Part shown: one piece after another, positions 22,950 to 34,198 of the stretch
Layout of the letters: the number at the start of each line of letters is the position of its first letter
Numbering within the stretch: position 1 is the stretch's first letter
Assembly: GCA_030867875.1 (NCBI GenBank)
Contig: JAOWCC010000441.1
Location: 248,001 to 312,000, forward strand
Direction of reading: 5' to 3'
From: Actinernus sp. WN-2022
Lineage: Eukaryota > Cnidaria > Anthozoa > Actiniaria > Actinernidae
DNA length: 64,000 nucleotides
Program-made: the position numbers and the translations under genes
Notes under the pieces: model-generated
The model's input: the letters and a program-made list of their open reading frames with translations, nothing else
Told to the model about the DNA's origin: nothing
Databases searched by the model: none

Positions 22950-25499
22950 TAGGCATGTCCCGATTGCGCTGGAAAAATCGCCAAAAAGTGCTCGAAATTT
23001 AGAAATAGTGCTCGAAAAAATGCTCACGGGTATTCGAAAATTAAAAAAGAATAGTACAAAAAAGAAGACAATCAATACTTAAAAGCATTATGTTTGCACT
23101 ATATCATTTATTTGAGGTGATCATAAAGTTCAAGTAACAAACATTTGTCGAACGAAAGCCCTTATACAGTCAAGTAGTAGTTCTAAAGCACACATCACTT
23201 AACGGCATCACAAAACTGTCCACCTGTTATCATCCATGCATGAAAGGAATTATTAGTTAGTCTCTCTTTGACCTATTGTATCGAAGCATCACCGACGCTT
23301 CGATATAATCTTGCAGAGAGTTGTCTTGCTGGGCGTTGAAGGCGCTGGATAGTAGACTGAAAACTCGTTCAGCTGCTGCTGAGCTCGGCTGTATAAGCAG
23401 TAGCCTCTTGACGATTGCAAACCAGAATGGAAGCGTATCTCTGTGAGCGACCCACCAGCTGACTTTGTCGTCCTCACATGTGACTGTGACACCTTCTGCG
23501 GCAGCCATATACCGAGGAAGTTCTCTAGCTAGATTTGCGATCGTGGCATCGTTGTTGGCGAAAGGAAAATTTCTTAACTCCTCTAATGCCGCTGCTGTTG
23601 GGCGAAGTGCTTGTACCTGAACAGGACAACAAAGGCGGGCGGCTTTAAATGCTCTCACAGTGTCGCGGAACTGGACACTAAACTTTTGCTGGTAAAAGTT
23701 CAGTCCTGGCCGAACACAAGCTGTAGCTTCTGCGATAAGACGATTGGATAGAGCAGCATCGCCGTTTGCGATTTCGTTAGCAACGGCCTCAGTGTTAGGG
23801 TAGTGGCCGACTGCAATAGCGTGTGCAACAGCTGAGAGACGCTCGTAGCACGAAAAGATCAATGATCCATCGCCTTCTAGGTAGTACGTTGCGTTTACAA
23901 AATGCACCCCTGCGTCGATTACAACCGCCAGTTCCAAACGTAGCTTCTGGAGGCTCTCGGGATCATCAAATATTTCCAACAGATGTCTTCGATTTGCAGG
24001 AGATATTTCCTCGTTTTGGCGGAGGAAGGGCTCGATATCTGCAAACAAGTCGAGGGCTTGCTTCAGCACCTCCCATTTACTCCACCACCTGGTATCACTG
24101 TAAGTACGGACTGACTGCCCAGTCCTCTCTCTCCAGACCAGCTTTGCATTATAGCTGTGGGCGAAGAAGCCTATCCAAAAGCGTACAAAGGAATCTAAAA
24201 CTTCAAATTCGAAGTGAGATCCCACGTTGTCTATAGTGTGAGAAAAACAAATAACATCAAAAAAGTCTGCATAGAAAAACTTCACATTTCTCACGGCGGC
24301 CCCATTTACGGAAGCGCCATCTCGCATCCCACCAATGACTACCCTTGGGCCAAAGTTATATTCTACTGCCAAGCAGGATACCAATCTCTGAGCCAGTTCT
24401 TCTCCCTTCAGGGCCTTTGCGAGCACTTCTAGACGAATAAGGCGCTGAGTTGGCTTACAAATGTCTTCTTGAAAGAAACGCACAACGATTGCCAACGCTT
24501 CGCCCAAACGGGCAGTTCCGTCAAATATGACCGAAACCTCTTTTACGGACTTCAGTTCCTCCTTTAAAGTCTCTTTTTCTTTTTCTAGTATTGCAGGAAT
24601 AAGCTCACTTAGATGTGCACGGCTTGTTAACCGATGACCATATTTCTCAAGGAAAGGGCGCATTTTATTGATTTTCAATAGTGCAACTCCCGCTAACAGA
24701 GCTGATTCAACGAGCTCATAGCGATATAACTGCATATCTGCAGGCAACGTTGATCCAGCCGCATTTTCTTGTCTGGCTCTCTTCTGAAGACATTCCTTGA
24801 TTGACTGACTTTCTGTCTTATTTTTCCTACTACTTGCCAGACCCGCCACGTGTTTCTTTGATTTCGTATGCCTCTCAATAGAACTCTTCTTGTCGCTGAG
24901 ATCTTCGCTGCAAGCGTTACATCTAAGTTTTCTTTCCACCACGGCAAAATGTTGACCTGGGAATTCTTTCAGACGCTCCCATGAACTCACTTTAGTAGCT
25001 TTAGCGCTTCCTCTTTGCTTATAAATTCCTTTGGTGGTCGGCAATTTTCGATTCCGTGCTATCGATGCGCCTTGTGGTGCACGTAATGAGGCTCCAGAAT
25101 TTACTGCTACTGTTATTGGGTCTGTAACTACAGTTATTTCATCTTCGGATTCATTTTCACTAGATACGCTTAGCTGGTCTGTTGCCTCCATCTTCACAGT
25201 AATAGTATTTGACGATCAAGAACAGTTCAAGAAACAGTGCTGGCGTAAAAACATAAACAGAAAAGGGCGCCAAACGTTTACAGAAACACAAGAGTGTCAC
25301 GAGCCAATGAAAATCGACTGTTCCCACGGTCAAAGGACCATAGCTCGTGCATTTCCATGACAACCAGTCAATAAGCGATTTTATAGAACTATATTATGCT
25401 CAAAAGTCAAAAAGTGCTTAAGAGTGCTGGAAACGTGAAATAGTGCTCCAAACTCGAAATAGTGCCGAAATAGTGCCCAGCGCAATCGGGACATGCCTA
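22950..25499 (-). mobile_element. Complete hAT transposon, 2,550 bp
   Basis: Terminal inverted repeats of 23 bp, starting TAGGCATGTCCCGATT, match perfectly at 22,950-22,972 and 25,477-25,499. A perfect 8-bp duplication flanks them. Subterminal DNA at both ends is rich in AGTGCTC-like heptamers (for example near 22,985-23,030 and 25,400-25,470), plausible transposase-binding sites. It encloses one uninterrupted transposase gene. Intact ends, duplication and gene indicate a recent insertion. Confidence 0.93.
23257..25191 (-). CDS. hAT-family transposase with BED-type zinc finger
   Basis: An uninterrupted 644-codon frame starts at ATG 25,191; a GTG two codons upstream is not the likely start. 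Transposases of this family cut and rejoin DNA at the element ends in the nucleus. A zinc-finger region comes first, LRCNACSEDLSDKKSS through RHTKSKKH (about residues 90-118). The RNase H-like core shows VIFDGTARLG (first Asp), GGMRDGASVNG (second Asp) and CFSHTIDN (the C-x-x-H of the inserted helical domain). The C-terminal dimerisation region has PFWFAIVKRLLLIQPSSAAAERVFS and the tail EASVMLRYN. Length and domain order are normal for the family. No stop or frameshift is visible, so the protein may still be functional. Confidence 0.9.
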   Translation of the reverse strand: MEATDQLSVSSENESEDEITVVTDPITVAVNSGASLRAPQGASIARNRKLPTTKGIYKQRGSAKATKVSSWERLKEFPGQHFAVVERKLRCNACSEDLSDKKSSIERHTKSKKHVAGLASSRKNKTESQSIKECLQKRARQENAAGSTLPADMQLYRYELVESALLAGVALLKINKMRPFLEKYGHRLTSRAHLSELIPAILEKEKETLKEELKSVKEVSVIFDGTARLGEALAIVVRFFQEDICKPTQRLIRLEVLAKALKGEELAQRLVSCLAVEYNFGPRVVIGGMRDGASVNGAAVRNVKFFYADFFDVICFSHTIDNVGSHFEFEVLDSFVRFWIGFFAHSYNAKLVWRERTGQSVRTYSDTRWWSKWEVLKQALDLFADIEPFLRQNEEISPANRRHLLEIFDDPESLQKLRLELAVVIDAGVHFVNATYYLEGDGSLIFSCYERLSAVAHAIAVGHYPNTEAVANEIANGDAALSNRLIAEATACVRPGLNFYQQKFSVQFRDTVRAFKAARLCCPVQVQALRPTAAALEELRNFPFANNDATIANLARELPRYMAAAEGVTVTCEDDKVSWWVAHRDTLPFWFAIVKRLLLIQPSSAAAERVFSLLSSAFNAQQDNSLQDYIEASVMLRYNRSKRD

Positions 25500-25507
25500 A
25501 TGGTGCC
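25500..25507. repeat. hAT target-site duplication, right (ATGGTGCC)
   Basis: Identical to 22,942-22,949. Confidence 0.92.
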
Positions 25508-28500
25508 AACAGTTAACTGACGAAAGACCTAAAATGTAAATGTCAAATAAGGATATTTTAACTGTTAACTGATTTTGAAAATTGAAATTGAAATTGAATA
25601 TTGAAAATTTACTGCCAGCTGATAAATTCGAGATCCAGCTTTGAAATTCAACAAAATAATGCTAATTTTTGAAGATTACCCTTAAAATAGATTTCTTGCG
25701 GTTAACTGTCAACTGATAAATGGCCTAAATTTTAACTGTCAACTGACATTTCGATTGAGTTCTTAGAAAAAACGAAAGTTTTGGTCAATGAGCACGTGGT
25801 TCTCCTGTCCTTTCTCCCTTCCTCGTAATGAATTGTGCGAATTTTGCTCAATATTTCTGAAAAGAAATCCTATTTTTAAAATGCACTGCAATAGATTGAC
25901 CCCCACGCCTTATATTTCAAAACATTTCATCTTTCTCATCTCTTCTCCCCATTGGGTTATAAAATGGCGTCAATTTCCGTTCTGTTAAATCGTGTTCCTT
26001 GCTAACGCAGCTACGAAAGTTCAGCTGCATTTTGTCTTACTTTATGAAGAAATATGTTCTGGCTAATTTGAAATTAATAGCTTAAGGTTATATTTTTTAT
26101 TGAAAAATACACAATCTCCAGGCTGAGTAACGATGAACGAATAATAATAAAATACTGCCCAAGGCCGAATGGCAAATGCATGTATGAAAAAATGTATGTA
26201 TGAAAAAATGTCCATTGTACAGTCAACAAGTGTTTGTCAATATAACACAAATATAAAGTCCCTAACTCGTTTAATATTCCAACTGATCGCACAGAATGCT
26301 GTGTAGTGTGGGCACTGTCATTAGTCTAAATCACCTGCTTGGATGTACTCATAGTCTTTCGGAACGAAATTAGGTTTCTGTTCATTATCTTTAATTGGTC
26401 ATTGGGCTGGCATCATCATGCGCATACTGCATGAACTAGATGTATACTTAACTACCTTGGCTTTAATGGCTTTGAGCTCGGAGATGAAAGTTTCTCACAA
26501 CTCTTTCAGCTTCAGATTGCCTGAGGGACTACAGTTGTTGTGTAGAAAATTGTTTGGTTCGTATCTGGCAAGAGTTCCCCAGCTTTTGAACCAAACCTCT
26601 CATTCGCAAGTGAAGTGAATTTCTTAGATGCCAGGCTGAATGGAAAAATACCATCCTGGATAATGCAACCCAACCCAAGAGGCCACAGAGAACCATCGAT
26701 CTGTACTTCAGAGCCATCTCTTACTCTCTTTAGAATAAAGTCCGATGATTCATTATTTTTGCCAAGGCATACTGGTGCTGTAGATGCATAGCTGGTTATC
26801 CAAGTTACTTCTGGTATCTGCTTCAAAGTAGAAACACCACTCCCTGTGCTAGCTCCACCAATACAGTGTACCTACAACCATTGATGGTCTGATTTGGAGA
26901 AATGCTTCATCTCTAGGAACTGTTTTGTAGCTGCAATGAAGGCAACTGTAAAATAACAAAATCAGTAGGTGAGTCCAACAAAAATGACATTGTTATTAAA
27001 TAGTCGCACTTGTAGTATGTATTATCTGGGAACAGAGTATGAACAGCCTCAAACTTCTCAGAAAGTGTCATAATATTTCGAACATTCAAAGTCAAATATA
27101 TGTAGTAATTTATACAAAAGAATTATTTGCTTGCCAATAAGGAATTTTATGGCTTCTCTGATATCACAGTTTTGTATAACGAAATATACATCCGTTTGGG
27201 AGGAGAAATTATTAATTCCCCCTCTAAGGGATTATCTTCCTCATGTTATTCTCTCAAACTCGGTTACACCTGGCTCTGCATTTAGGAAGCAAGTTATTTT
27301 AATTTTCTCCATCTCCTCATGACCATCCCGACTAGTTTTTCTGGCCCTCACCTTTGCAAGGCCTGGTTTGTAAATAGCAGAACTTGATAAAAGTTCTTGG
27401 TTGATTTATTAATTTAATTCCAAAACATTGTAATTATTTTGCCTTGCAAACGGAGCTCAGCACTGTTAGCAAATGCACTCCTGTATTTGTGAATGTTTGA
27501 GGTCTTGAAAAACAATGAGCAGAATGCAAGTGCATCTAGCAGCTTTTTAAGACCTCAAAAATGCATCATTTTGTTATAGAACACAGGGAGATAATCTTGT
27601 ATGTGGTTTATGATATACAACTCGTAAAATACTAATAGCTTTATCAAAATATTTGTACTGACCAAAAGATATGGAAATGCCCATTGTTTTCATACATTAA
27701 ACCATGTGATTTGCCACACCCATTTCTAAGCCATGCTTTAGTTTAGCATTAAATCCATAAACCAATTCGATACTGTGAAATACAATATAATTCATCATTA
27801 AATTGGTATTATTCAACCATAATCCATGGAAACATGCAGTGAAAAATCAATTCAGTGCGAATCGGAAAGGTCACATGACATGACTGGGGTGTTCTTGAGT
27901 GATATTTTGAATGACATTTTGTGAAATGCAAGCAGCTTTGATAACACCTACATTTTATATATATTCAGTTGTGAAATATTGCTTTCTATGATTTACAGTC
28001 AGTAGCTCGTATATAAGAAAAACTACAAAAAATTTCGTTAGAAAATCAAACATAGAATTCCTTTTTTTTCTCTATTCTATCCTACTGATTGCCGAATTGC
28101 CAACATGTTGCTTGCTCTGAATTTTCTTAGATAATTATTTCACATAATTTATATTACTATTTCTTGATGTCGCAGAGGCCAACTCGAAAGCTTTGCTACT
28201 TTGGCCTCTGTACACTCAAATATAATTACTTTTTTTCCTTTTCTCTACCTATAATCTCTAGTTAGTCTAAGTTACATTGTTATAATATTTCCTGGAAAAG
28301 TGTAAAAATAAATTGAATTGAATTATAAAATCTATTTGAGTGTAATATTGAAGTCTAGGTAGATGTGTTAACGTGGCTGGTTTCTGAAGCAGCATGCATA
28401 CTTTTTCTTTCTCTTCTGTCTCACTTGTATTATTCAAGTTTACTTGTGACAATTTTCCTGTGGAATGTGGATGTTGTTAGTGTCAATTTTTTTTTGTCTG

Positions 28501-29060
28501 TCTCAGTTCGGTTAAGCAAAAACTGCTAAATTGTATGACACGCATTTCAGGAATTGAATACACTGTAAGTCTTAGCATCTTTCATTGTGGTCTTTTTATA
28601 CTTCAGGAGCTGACCTCCTATAGTTGTTGCTGTACTACTGGTCGATAATTGTACTTTGTATAGATGTGGCAAAATCCTTATAAGACAAGAAGAACATTCA
28701 GGCTGAGCAACAATGGGTTCACAATGGTAGCAGGCCTTGGATTAGTACAAGAATCTAGACTTTTGCAGTCCTCTTGACCTCCTAGTGATGCAACCATTTC
28801 GTCTATAAAGACAGCTCCTCTGTATTTGGAGTTTCAAACTAAGCAAACCCAAATGAAGAGCACGCTGGTAATCACACCATGACGAGGATTATCTTTGCAA
28901 ATAAGGGCTGTACCCATGTGGTCTGCCAAAGCTATGGATACAGTAATATACTGCCAGATGAGAGCAGTGTCTGTTCTGTTTCTTGAATGCTTTCCACCTT
29001 CAAAGTTTCAATCGAAATAGTTTCTGTGTTTCATCACGGCAAGTACTCTTATAAGAAAAA
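25508..29060. other. Long gene-poor stretch with repeat fragments
   Basis: No supported protein gene. Between 25,510 and 25,760 variants of TTAACTGTCAACTGATAAAT recur about five times; similar sequence flanks the hAT on the left, so the hAT landed in an older repeat. Minus-strand frames at 26,826-26,512 and 27,095-26,913 have no recognisable domain. Confidence 0.35.
28150..28335 (+). mobile_element. 3-prime end fragment of an L2/CR1-like retrotransposon
   Basis: A hairpin (GAGGCCAA near 28,174, TTGGCCTC near 28,199) is followed by an AT-rich tail ending AATTGAATTGAATT. This arrangement is the usual 3-prime terminus of L2-like elements and resembles the one at 48.58-48.70 kb. No coding part is attached. 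Confidence 0.45.
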
Positions 29061-29063
29061 TAA

Positions 29064-29261
29064 TTAAAATATCGCTAAACGCTCACACTTTGGTTCATAT
29101 GTAGCTCCTCTAACACTAGGCCAAGTTTCATCAAGATCTGACAAGTCTTCATACCCTATAAATTCACCCAAAGACAGTGAATACGCATAAAAATCTATCG
29201 GCGTTTTTGGCTTCTGAAGGTTAGGAAACACATCACACCTCATCAAAGCAAACGTCAACAC
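29064..29261 (-). CDS. Short open frame, possible exon, unrecognised
   Basis: 65 codons on the minus strand with protein-like composition (KTPIDFYAYSLSLGEFIGY). It recalls no family I can name and has no visible partner exon. It could be a terminal exon or chance. Confidence 0.15.
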   Translation of the reverse strand: MLTFALMRCDVFPNLQKPKTPIDFYAYSLSLGEFIGYEDLSDLDETWPSVRGATYEPKCERLAIF

Positions 29262-29418
29262 TTAAACCAACCAGCCAATTATATGTAAGGATCCCTGGAG
29301 CTTATGAATCAAGTCCAGAAATTCGCGGGAAATTAGTACGTGGCTCAAATTGCATAAGAAACATACATACTAGTGTCGTGTCACAAATATTCAAAAGAGC
29401 TTTGTGTTATGGCCAAAA

Positions 29419-30045
29419 CTAGAGATAATGCGCAAAAGGGAAAAAGAAAGGTAAATCAACGGGTTGTACCAAGAAGGGAGAGGGCCGGATATCGAAAACT
29501 AAATCGCGTCGAAAGGCAACGCCGCAAACAAGAGCGAAAGGAAAAGCGATTGGCAGGCAACCTCGTGCTCCGAACGTTGATGTTGATCCTAAACCTGCTA
29601 TGTTAGCTGCGATGATTCCTTCAGTTCCGCAAAATCGACCGGCTGAACTTCGCTCAAGTTCACGATTTAGAACTCTTGGATTGACCACGGCCCAGTTTGG
29701 AAACTGCGAGTCACCCAAGACATTAGAATCGGAGTCGGATGCGGACTCGCTGCTACTCTCTGAATCTTCCGTCTCTTTTCTTGTACCTGGAAAAAGTTTA
29801 AGCCTACTAGCTGAGCAGCTTTCCGTCGGAGTTGTAGCAGTACTAATAGAACTCGAAGTGGGAGTCGTCGAACATGAAGGCTGTTCGAACCACGAGCCTT
29901 TGTCGCTTTCCGTGAGCATCACTTTCTTCTCCGTATTGAAACTTTGCTCCTTCTCGAGCTCATTCTCTTGAATCTTCTTGGGGCCTGTCTTCTCTTTTTA
30001 CCTTTTATCCAAGGATTATTCTTTTCTCTTCTGGACATATCCACG
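29419..30045 (-). pseudogene. Fragment of an uncharacterised transposon-type protein
   Basis: From an ATG near 30,042 the minus strand reads MSRREKNNPWIKGKK. One frame shift later it reads a Ser/Thr/Glu-rich linker (SSSESASDSDSN) and then WAVVNPRVLNRELERS and IIAANIAGLGST. The last blocks resemble, from memory, the N-terminal Cys-containing region of a family of cnidarian transposase-like proteins, but the expected cysteines are only partly present. The opposite strand is also open and basic, so strand choice is uncertain. Confidence 0.3.
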
Positions 30046-31664
30046 ATCGATATACCGGTAAATTAAACGCTATAAAATCACTGAACTCACGAGTCACGGC
30101 TCACTGTGAGTCTGAAGCTCCGGATGTAGTTTCCCGCAAAAATTCAGCGGGGTGCCTGTGGCACGTAATGGATCAGAGGGATTTATCACGCCGATGCGAT
30201 TTATTTACTTTCCTTCAAATTACGTTTTTTTCTAATATCTCGCAAACTTTTGGATGTGGAAAAAAATTTTTTCGGAAAAATTAAGATCAATCCATCAATT
30301 TCAAAAGATTTTTTTTTTTTTTTTTTAAGAAAACATGCCGCGATGGTATACGGTAACCTTAATGGGGACAATACATCCAAGGGCAGCGTCGTTGAAGTCA
30401 ACTACGCTGGAGTAACTTTGAAAGCGGAGATCATTGGCATTCACGGTAAGCATACGGTTGATAACAATATTGCATTCGTGTTATAATTTTTTTTCTTGCC
30501 TATAAAATACAGCTGGTTTATCCAATTTTCCATAGATGATACACAGGTTCTTAATCTACTCGAGGTGGAATATCTCTGCGACCCTGAAAACGCACATCGT
30601 TTTCCGCCTGCGTTTGCAGTCGTGGAAGAAGAATATGAAGAGATAAGAACAACAATTGTTATCACTAAATACCATCTCCCTGATACAACCTACAATGTAT
30701 ACCAAAGGACGCCAAGGGACGCATAACCATCGCATGGATGTTGTTGTTCTGTGATACATGTAACTTAGTTTTTAACATTTACCTCCGGGATGAAGTTACA
30801 CCACCGCCAAAGAAGAAAAGAGCTGCAAAGCCTGTTCGTGAAAATGCCAAGAAAAAAGCTGCAAAAGGACGGGTAAGTAACACAATGCTGTAAATGCATG
30901 CATATCAAGTAATTTATATATATTTTCTTTTCGAAGATGTTTATGTTTGTTTGTTTTTATAGGATCTGACAAACAAGACAACTACATGTAGCAACACGGG
31001 TATGGCACGAGGGAAGAAACAAAATGCGAAAGAGAGGGTAAGTTTGTTTGAGTTTTGCAACAAAGCTTGGAAAGATTACAAGTTGAAGTTGTTCCGACGT
31101 ATGCGTATATTTTCTTTTCAGGATTTATTGTGTTTTAAAGAATATGTGTCATTGATTTAGTTTTCCTCTGTATGTATGTTTCAGGCAACTGTCATAGCGA
31201 CTTACAGTCCAGCAAAAGAGACAACATTGTACATTAGCAGAACTACAATTTGTACGCTGCAGGAATCATCTTTGTTGATAAACCAGACCTGGGGGACAAG
31301 CATCACTTCTCCACAGTATAGTCCCACACAATCCAGCTTAATCTCGGCACCCACCTCTCCACCTGAGTATAAATCAATCCTGTCGACTCCTGGCGCAGCA
31401 GCAACCTCTACACCAATCAGAATCCGCCGTAACATATTTGAGCAGAGTATCGACCACAATGACAAGACCGACACCGTTGAGATCCTGCGACGAATAGAGC
31501 GGAAATTAGACTGCATGGACGAGTTGGAGAGAAAGGTATGTTATGGAACCTAATTCCTGTAGACGGCTTGCTCACTATGACTCCAAAACTTGACTCGGCA
31601 ACCATTCAGTTGACATCTCTTTACAACATTATCATAAAGATATCATAAAGGGCTTTTGGATAAG

Positions 31665-31925
31665 TCAGGGTTGCCACAGGTCAGGGAAAGAATATTTTTC
31701 AAGGTCAGGGAATTCTAAATTTCTTGTCAAAAGTCAGGGAATGTTATTTTTAAGTTGCCACGATGGCCCCTCATGCATCAAAAAATTATGTGAAGGGAGG
31801 CTACAGGTTTTAATAATGATTGGACGAGGAAATGTCGAACGGTCGTATTTTGTCAGTGAAAATTGTTTTCTAGTCAGGGAAAAGTCAGGGAATATTTTTC
31901 CTGATGGATGGCAACCATGTAAGTG
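31665..31925. mobile_element. Intronic MITE-like repeat with GTCAGGGAA motifs
   Basis: Within a BEN-gene intron, GTCAGGGAA recurs five times, and the ends GGTTGCCACAGGTCAGGG and (inverted) GGTTGCCATCCATCAGG are similar. It carries no gene. Superfamily not determined. Confidence 0.45.
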
Positions 31926-32169
31926 TTTTAGACTAATAAACTTGTAGTTAAATAAGTGTTTGATAACCGTGTTTTAACAGGTTGACCAGTTGCTTGACCT
32001 GCTGTCAGACAATCACCAGCCACAGCGCATGCCAGAGCCCCAGGGCAATGCGGCTGCAGTGTCAAACATGGCCACACCGACACCACCCACGAGACAAAAC
32101 TCCGCAGAGGATTGGGAGACTCCCGACGGTGCCTCCACTACCGCTGAGGAGCAGGGGTCTTCACTTCCC

Positions 32170-32178
32170 ACCATCCGA
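32170..32178. repeat. Target-site duplication, left (ACCATCCGA)
   Basis: Nine bases repeated exactly at 33,139-33,147. Joining the two flanks at this duplication restores a continuous BEN-gene reading frame. Confidence 0.85.
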
Positions 32179-33138
32179 TAACCTGAGTATCAGACCCTTC
32201 CCCCCCCCCCCCCCCCCCAAATAGAAAGAAAGAAAAGGGAGGAGAAGGGCCTGATACAAATACTGGTCGAGACGCGTGTAAAACGACCGAATTTCGGTCG
32301 TTACTCCTAATCGGTCGAAAGACAATGATAGTCTAAATGCACTGTCCTGATTGGTGTTGCTAATCCTGAATCAGCTTCCGGTTGTTTTCCAAAAACAGTG
32401 AGTGTAAATTTGAAACGGCGATACAACATTCACTTGACCATTTTCCTGTAAAATCTCTGAAGCCAGAGCAGAGGGATTGCATAAGGAGACTGATCTGTCT
32501 GAATGAAGGCGTCCTTGCAATTCTTCCCACGGGCTATGGAAAAAGCCTAATTTATCAACTTCTGCCGAAAGTTTGCGAGAAGTTTTTCGAAGGCCACCAC
32601 GACGAAACGAGTGTACGGTTTCCTATCGTAGTTGTTAGTCCCTTGGACTACATAAGGAAGCAACAGGTTAATAATTTGAACAAGGCCAAAACTAGTCTAC
32701 AAGCTGCAGCGATTGGCGAGTCCGAAGAGAAAGACAGGGAAATTTTAAAATCATCTGAACAATGCTGAACAATGGCCAAGCGAAAGATGGTCAAAATGTT
32801 TAAAATGTGGTGCATTGCACAAAGCCAAAGTTCTTGTGGTTGACGAAGTCTAGTAGTATGGATACATGGTAAGTAGCCTAGTATTATTTTGGAATAGAAA
32901 TAATGTTTTAAGTGGACATGATACTACGAGGTTCGAATGTGTGAAAAGTTTTTCATGTTTACTTGCGGCTAATCTCGAAAGCACTTACATGATTCAGTTG
33001 ACATGATTGTGACAGGCGACGTGACAAGGGGCGGAAGGTGTCTCGAATAGTATTTGTATCAGGCGTTCTTTTCCCCCTCTCGCGCGTTGTTTTTCTTTCT
33101 TTTTCTCGGGGGAAAAGGTAAGCCTGATACTCAGGTTA
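32179..33138. mobile_element. 960-bp DNA transposon carrying a RecQ-helicase fragment
   Basis: Inverted ends share TAACCTGAGTATCAG, then continue imperfectly for roughly 100 bp, including an inner block GCCTGATACAAATACT at both ends (about 32,252 and, inverted, about 33,050-33,065). A perfect 9-bp target duplication flanks it, which suits the Mutator-like group among others. The interior contains no transposase but a piece of RecQ-type helicase coding sequence, as in gene-capturing Pack-type elements. A poly(C) tract lies near 32,201-32,218. Confidence 0.8.
32382..32870 (+). pseudogene. RecQ-like DNA helicase fragment inside the transposon
   Basis: The plus strand encodes the first part of a RecQ helicase core: LKPEQRDCIRRLICLNEG, the Walker A block LPTGYGKSLIYQLLP (near 32,525-32,570), IVVVSPLDYIRKQQVNNLN (motif Ia region), and after a break near 32,765 KAKVLVVDEV (Walker B/DExH, near 32,825-32,850). 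A GT donor-like GGTAAGTAG follows at 32,868. Motifs III-VI and the C-terminal domains are absent, so it cannot be an active helicase. The first codon of the open part is not ATG. It looks like captured exonic sequence. Confidence 0.7.
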
Positions 33139-33414
33139 ACCATCCGAGCACAGGCCAGCTCATCCATGAATTTCTCGGTGCGCCTTCTACGGAGAGACTT
33201 CACCAAAGAGGAGCTGTACGGGAGAAGTGTCAACGGCTTGAGGGGAAAGGACAGGATCGATGCGGAGATGGTTGAGAGAATTCGGCAGCTGGTGTTCCAA
33301 TATTACCCCATTCCACATTTTTTGCTTCATTTTATTTTTTTGCTCTTCCCGTTCACTCCTTTATCGTCCGCCATATTGCGAGAAAGTGGAGCTAAATACG
33401 CATGCGGACAGTAA

Positions 33415-33785
33415 TAAACAACTGAGGACAAAACAGTGCAGGCTCAGAAAAAATGGAACGGGTACGTAAGCATTTACACGATGCACAGGAACTGAAAACA
33501 CCGGTACCGAACCCAGTTCTATCCGTTTCGTTTCGGGACCATAGGCGGCTATGGTCCCAGAATGGGTAAAATTGGCACAGGTAAAAGTATGGTACGGATC
33601 GTTTACACGAATGAAATTATCCGAACAGTTCTAGTTTTCTTATCCGAGCCGTGCCATTTTTTCCAGTCGTGTAAACGGCCCTTTAGTATTATCGAAATTA
33701 AAAGCATCTCTTGGCTTACAAATGTATAACCTCCTCCCCTATAGACAATAGAGTGCACGCCGGCTAATGAAGCATTGAAATTGAC
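33415..33785. other. Repeat-like non-coding DNA
   Basis: No gene. Segments GCATTTACACGATGCAC near 33,472 and GTCGTGTAAACGGCCC near 33,667, with CGTTTACACG near 33,600, suggest an old inverted-repeat element, not delimited here. Confidence 0.25.
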
Positions 33786-33789
33786 GAGT

Positions 33790-33985
33790 CGCACGAGCCT
33801 TTGTAATTGTAATTTCATTGGCTAAGTGTCTTTTTGCGCTGGAAAAATGACTGCTCTGAGTAACTAACAGAACGTTGTAAAATTCGATATCGCATCAAAA
33901 ACAAATATTCCAGCAGATTTTGTAAACCTTCAGCTTTAAAATGAGACCTTTCTCGTTTTTCTGTGTGCACTAATAGTGAACAAAC
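33790..33985 (-). repeat. Inverted copy of the 13.55-13.75 kb repeat
   Basis: Reverse complement matches the unit upstream of the chromodomain gene, including GGTCTCATTTTAAAGCTGA, TTCTGTTAGTT, TTTTTCCAGCGCAAAA and AAAGGCTCGTGCG. Similarity weakly continues to TTAAGTGAAGACAACA near 34,010. Confidence 0.55.
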
Positions 33986-34182
33986 AAAACTGAAGAATGA
34001 ATCTAGCTGTTGTCTTCACTTAACCGGCTAAGTGTGAAAGAGAGCGGCATTGTTGTTTTGATTTTAAACCAAAACACTAGAAAAACTGAACCAAAATTCT
34101 TGTGTTTCTGTACGATCGATTTAACACTATTTCATTTATTGACAAAGAGGCGTTGTGGTCTATGACTTTTTCAACATGTGGT

Positions 34183-34198
34183 GGCTCTAAAAAGAGCC
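34183..34198 (-). terminator. Histone-type 3-prime stem-loop
   Basis: The minus strand reads GGCTCTTTTTAGAGCC followed by ACCAC: a 6-bp stem, 4-base loop and the ACCA flank of replication-dependent histone mRNA ends. A purine-rich stretch (GTTGAAAAAGTC) follows, where a histone downstream element would be. It lies about 40 bases past the Tc1/mariner stop codon. No histone gene is recognisable immediately upstream. Confidence 0.55.

Larger units (their letters stand above)
30343..33414 (+). pseudogene. BEN-domain gene, spliced, interrupted by a transposon
   Basis: Plus-strand exons with good splice sites: 30,343-30,445, 30,536 to about 30,726, about 30,745-30,872, 30,963-31,037, 31,185-31,535, 31,981-32,178, then 33,148-33,414 on the far side of a transposon. 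The start is MVYGNLNGDNTSKGSVVEV. A basic segment (PPPKKKRAAKPVRENAKKK) may be a nuclear signal. A Ser/Thr/Pro-rich part ends in a helix (EILRRIERKLDCMDELERK). The last part, FSVRLLRRDFTKEELYGRS then RIDAEMVERIRQLVFQYYP, is the C-terminal half of a BEN domain, a DNA-binding fold of chromatin regulators. Exons 2 and 3 seem to need a frameshift at about 30,715 (near-duplicate AAAGGACGCC / AAGGGACGCA), or an unseen intron. The insertion at 32,179 puts TAA directly after TIR and disables this copy. Confidence 0.6.

Noticed and set aside
29373..29971. Plus-strand basic and Ser-rich frames as a gene
   Set aside because: The opposite strand has the better, though weak, family resemblance; the plus-strand peptides look like its complement.
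32201..32218. Poly(C) tract as a functional element
   Set aside because: Homopolymer in a transposon end; likely slippage or assembly noise.
32925..32945. GGTTCGAAT as a tRNA T-loop
   Set aside because: No matching acceptor, D or anticodon stems could be placed around it.
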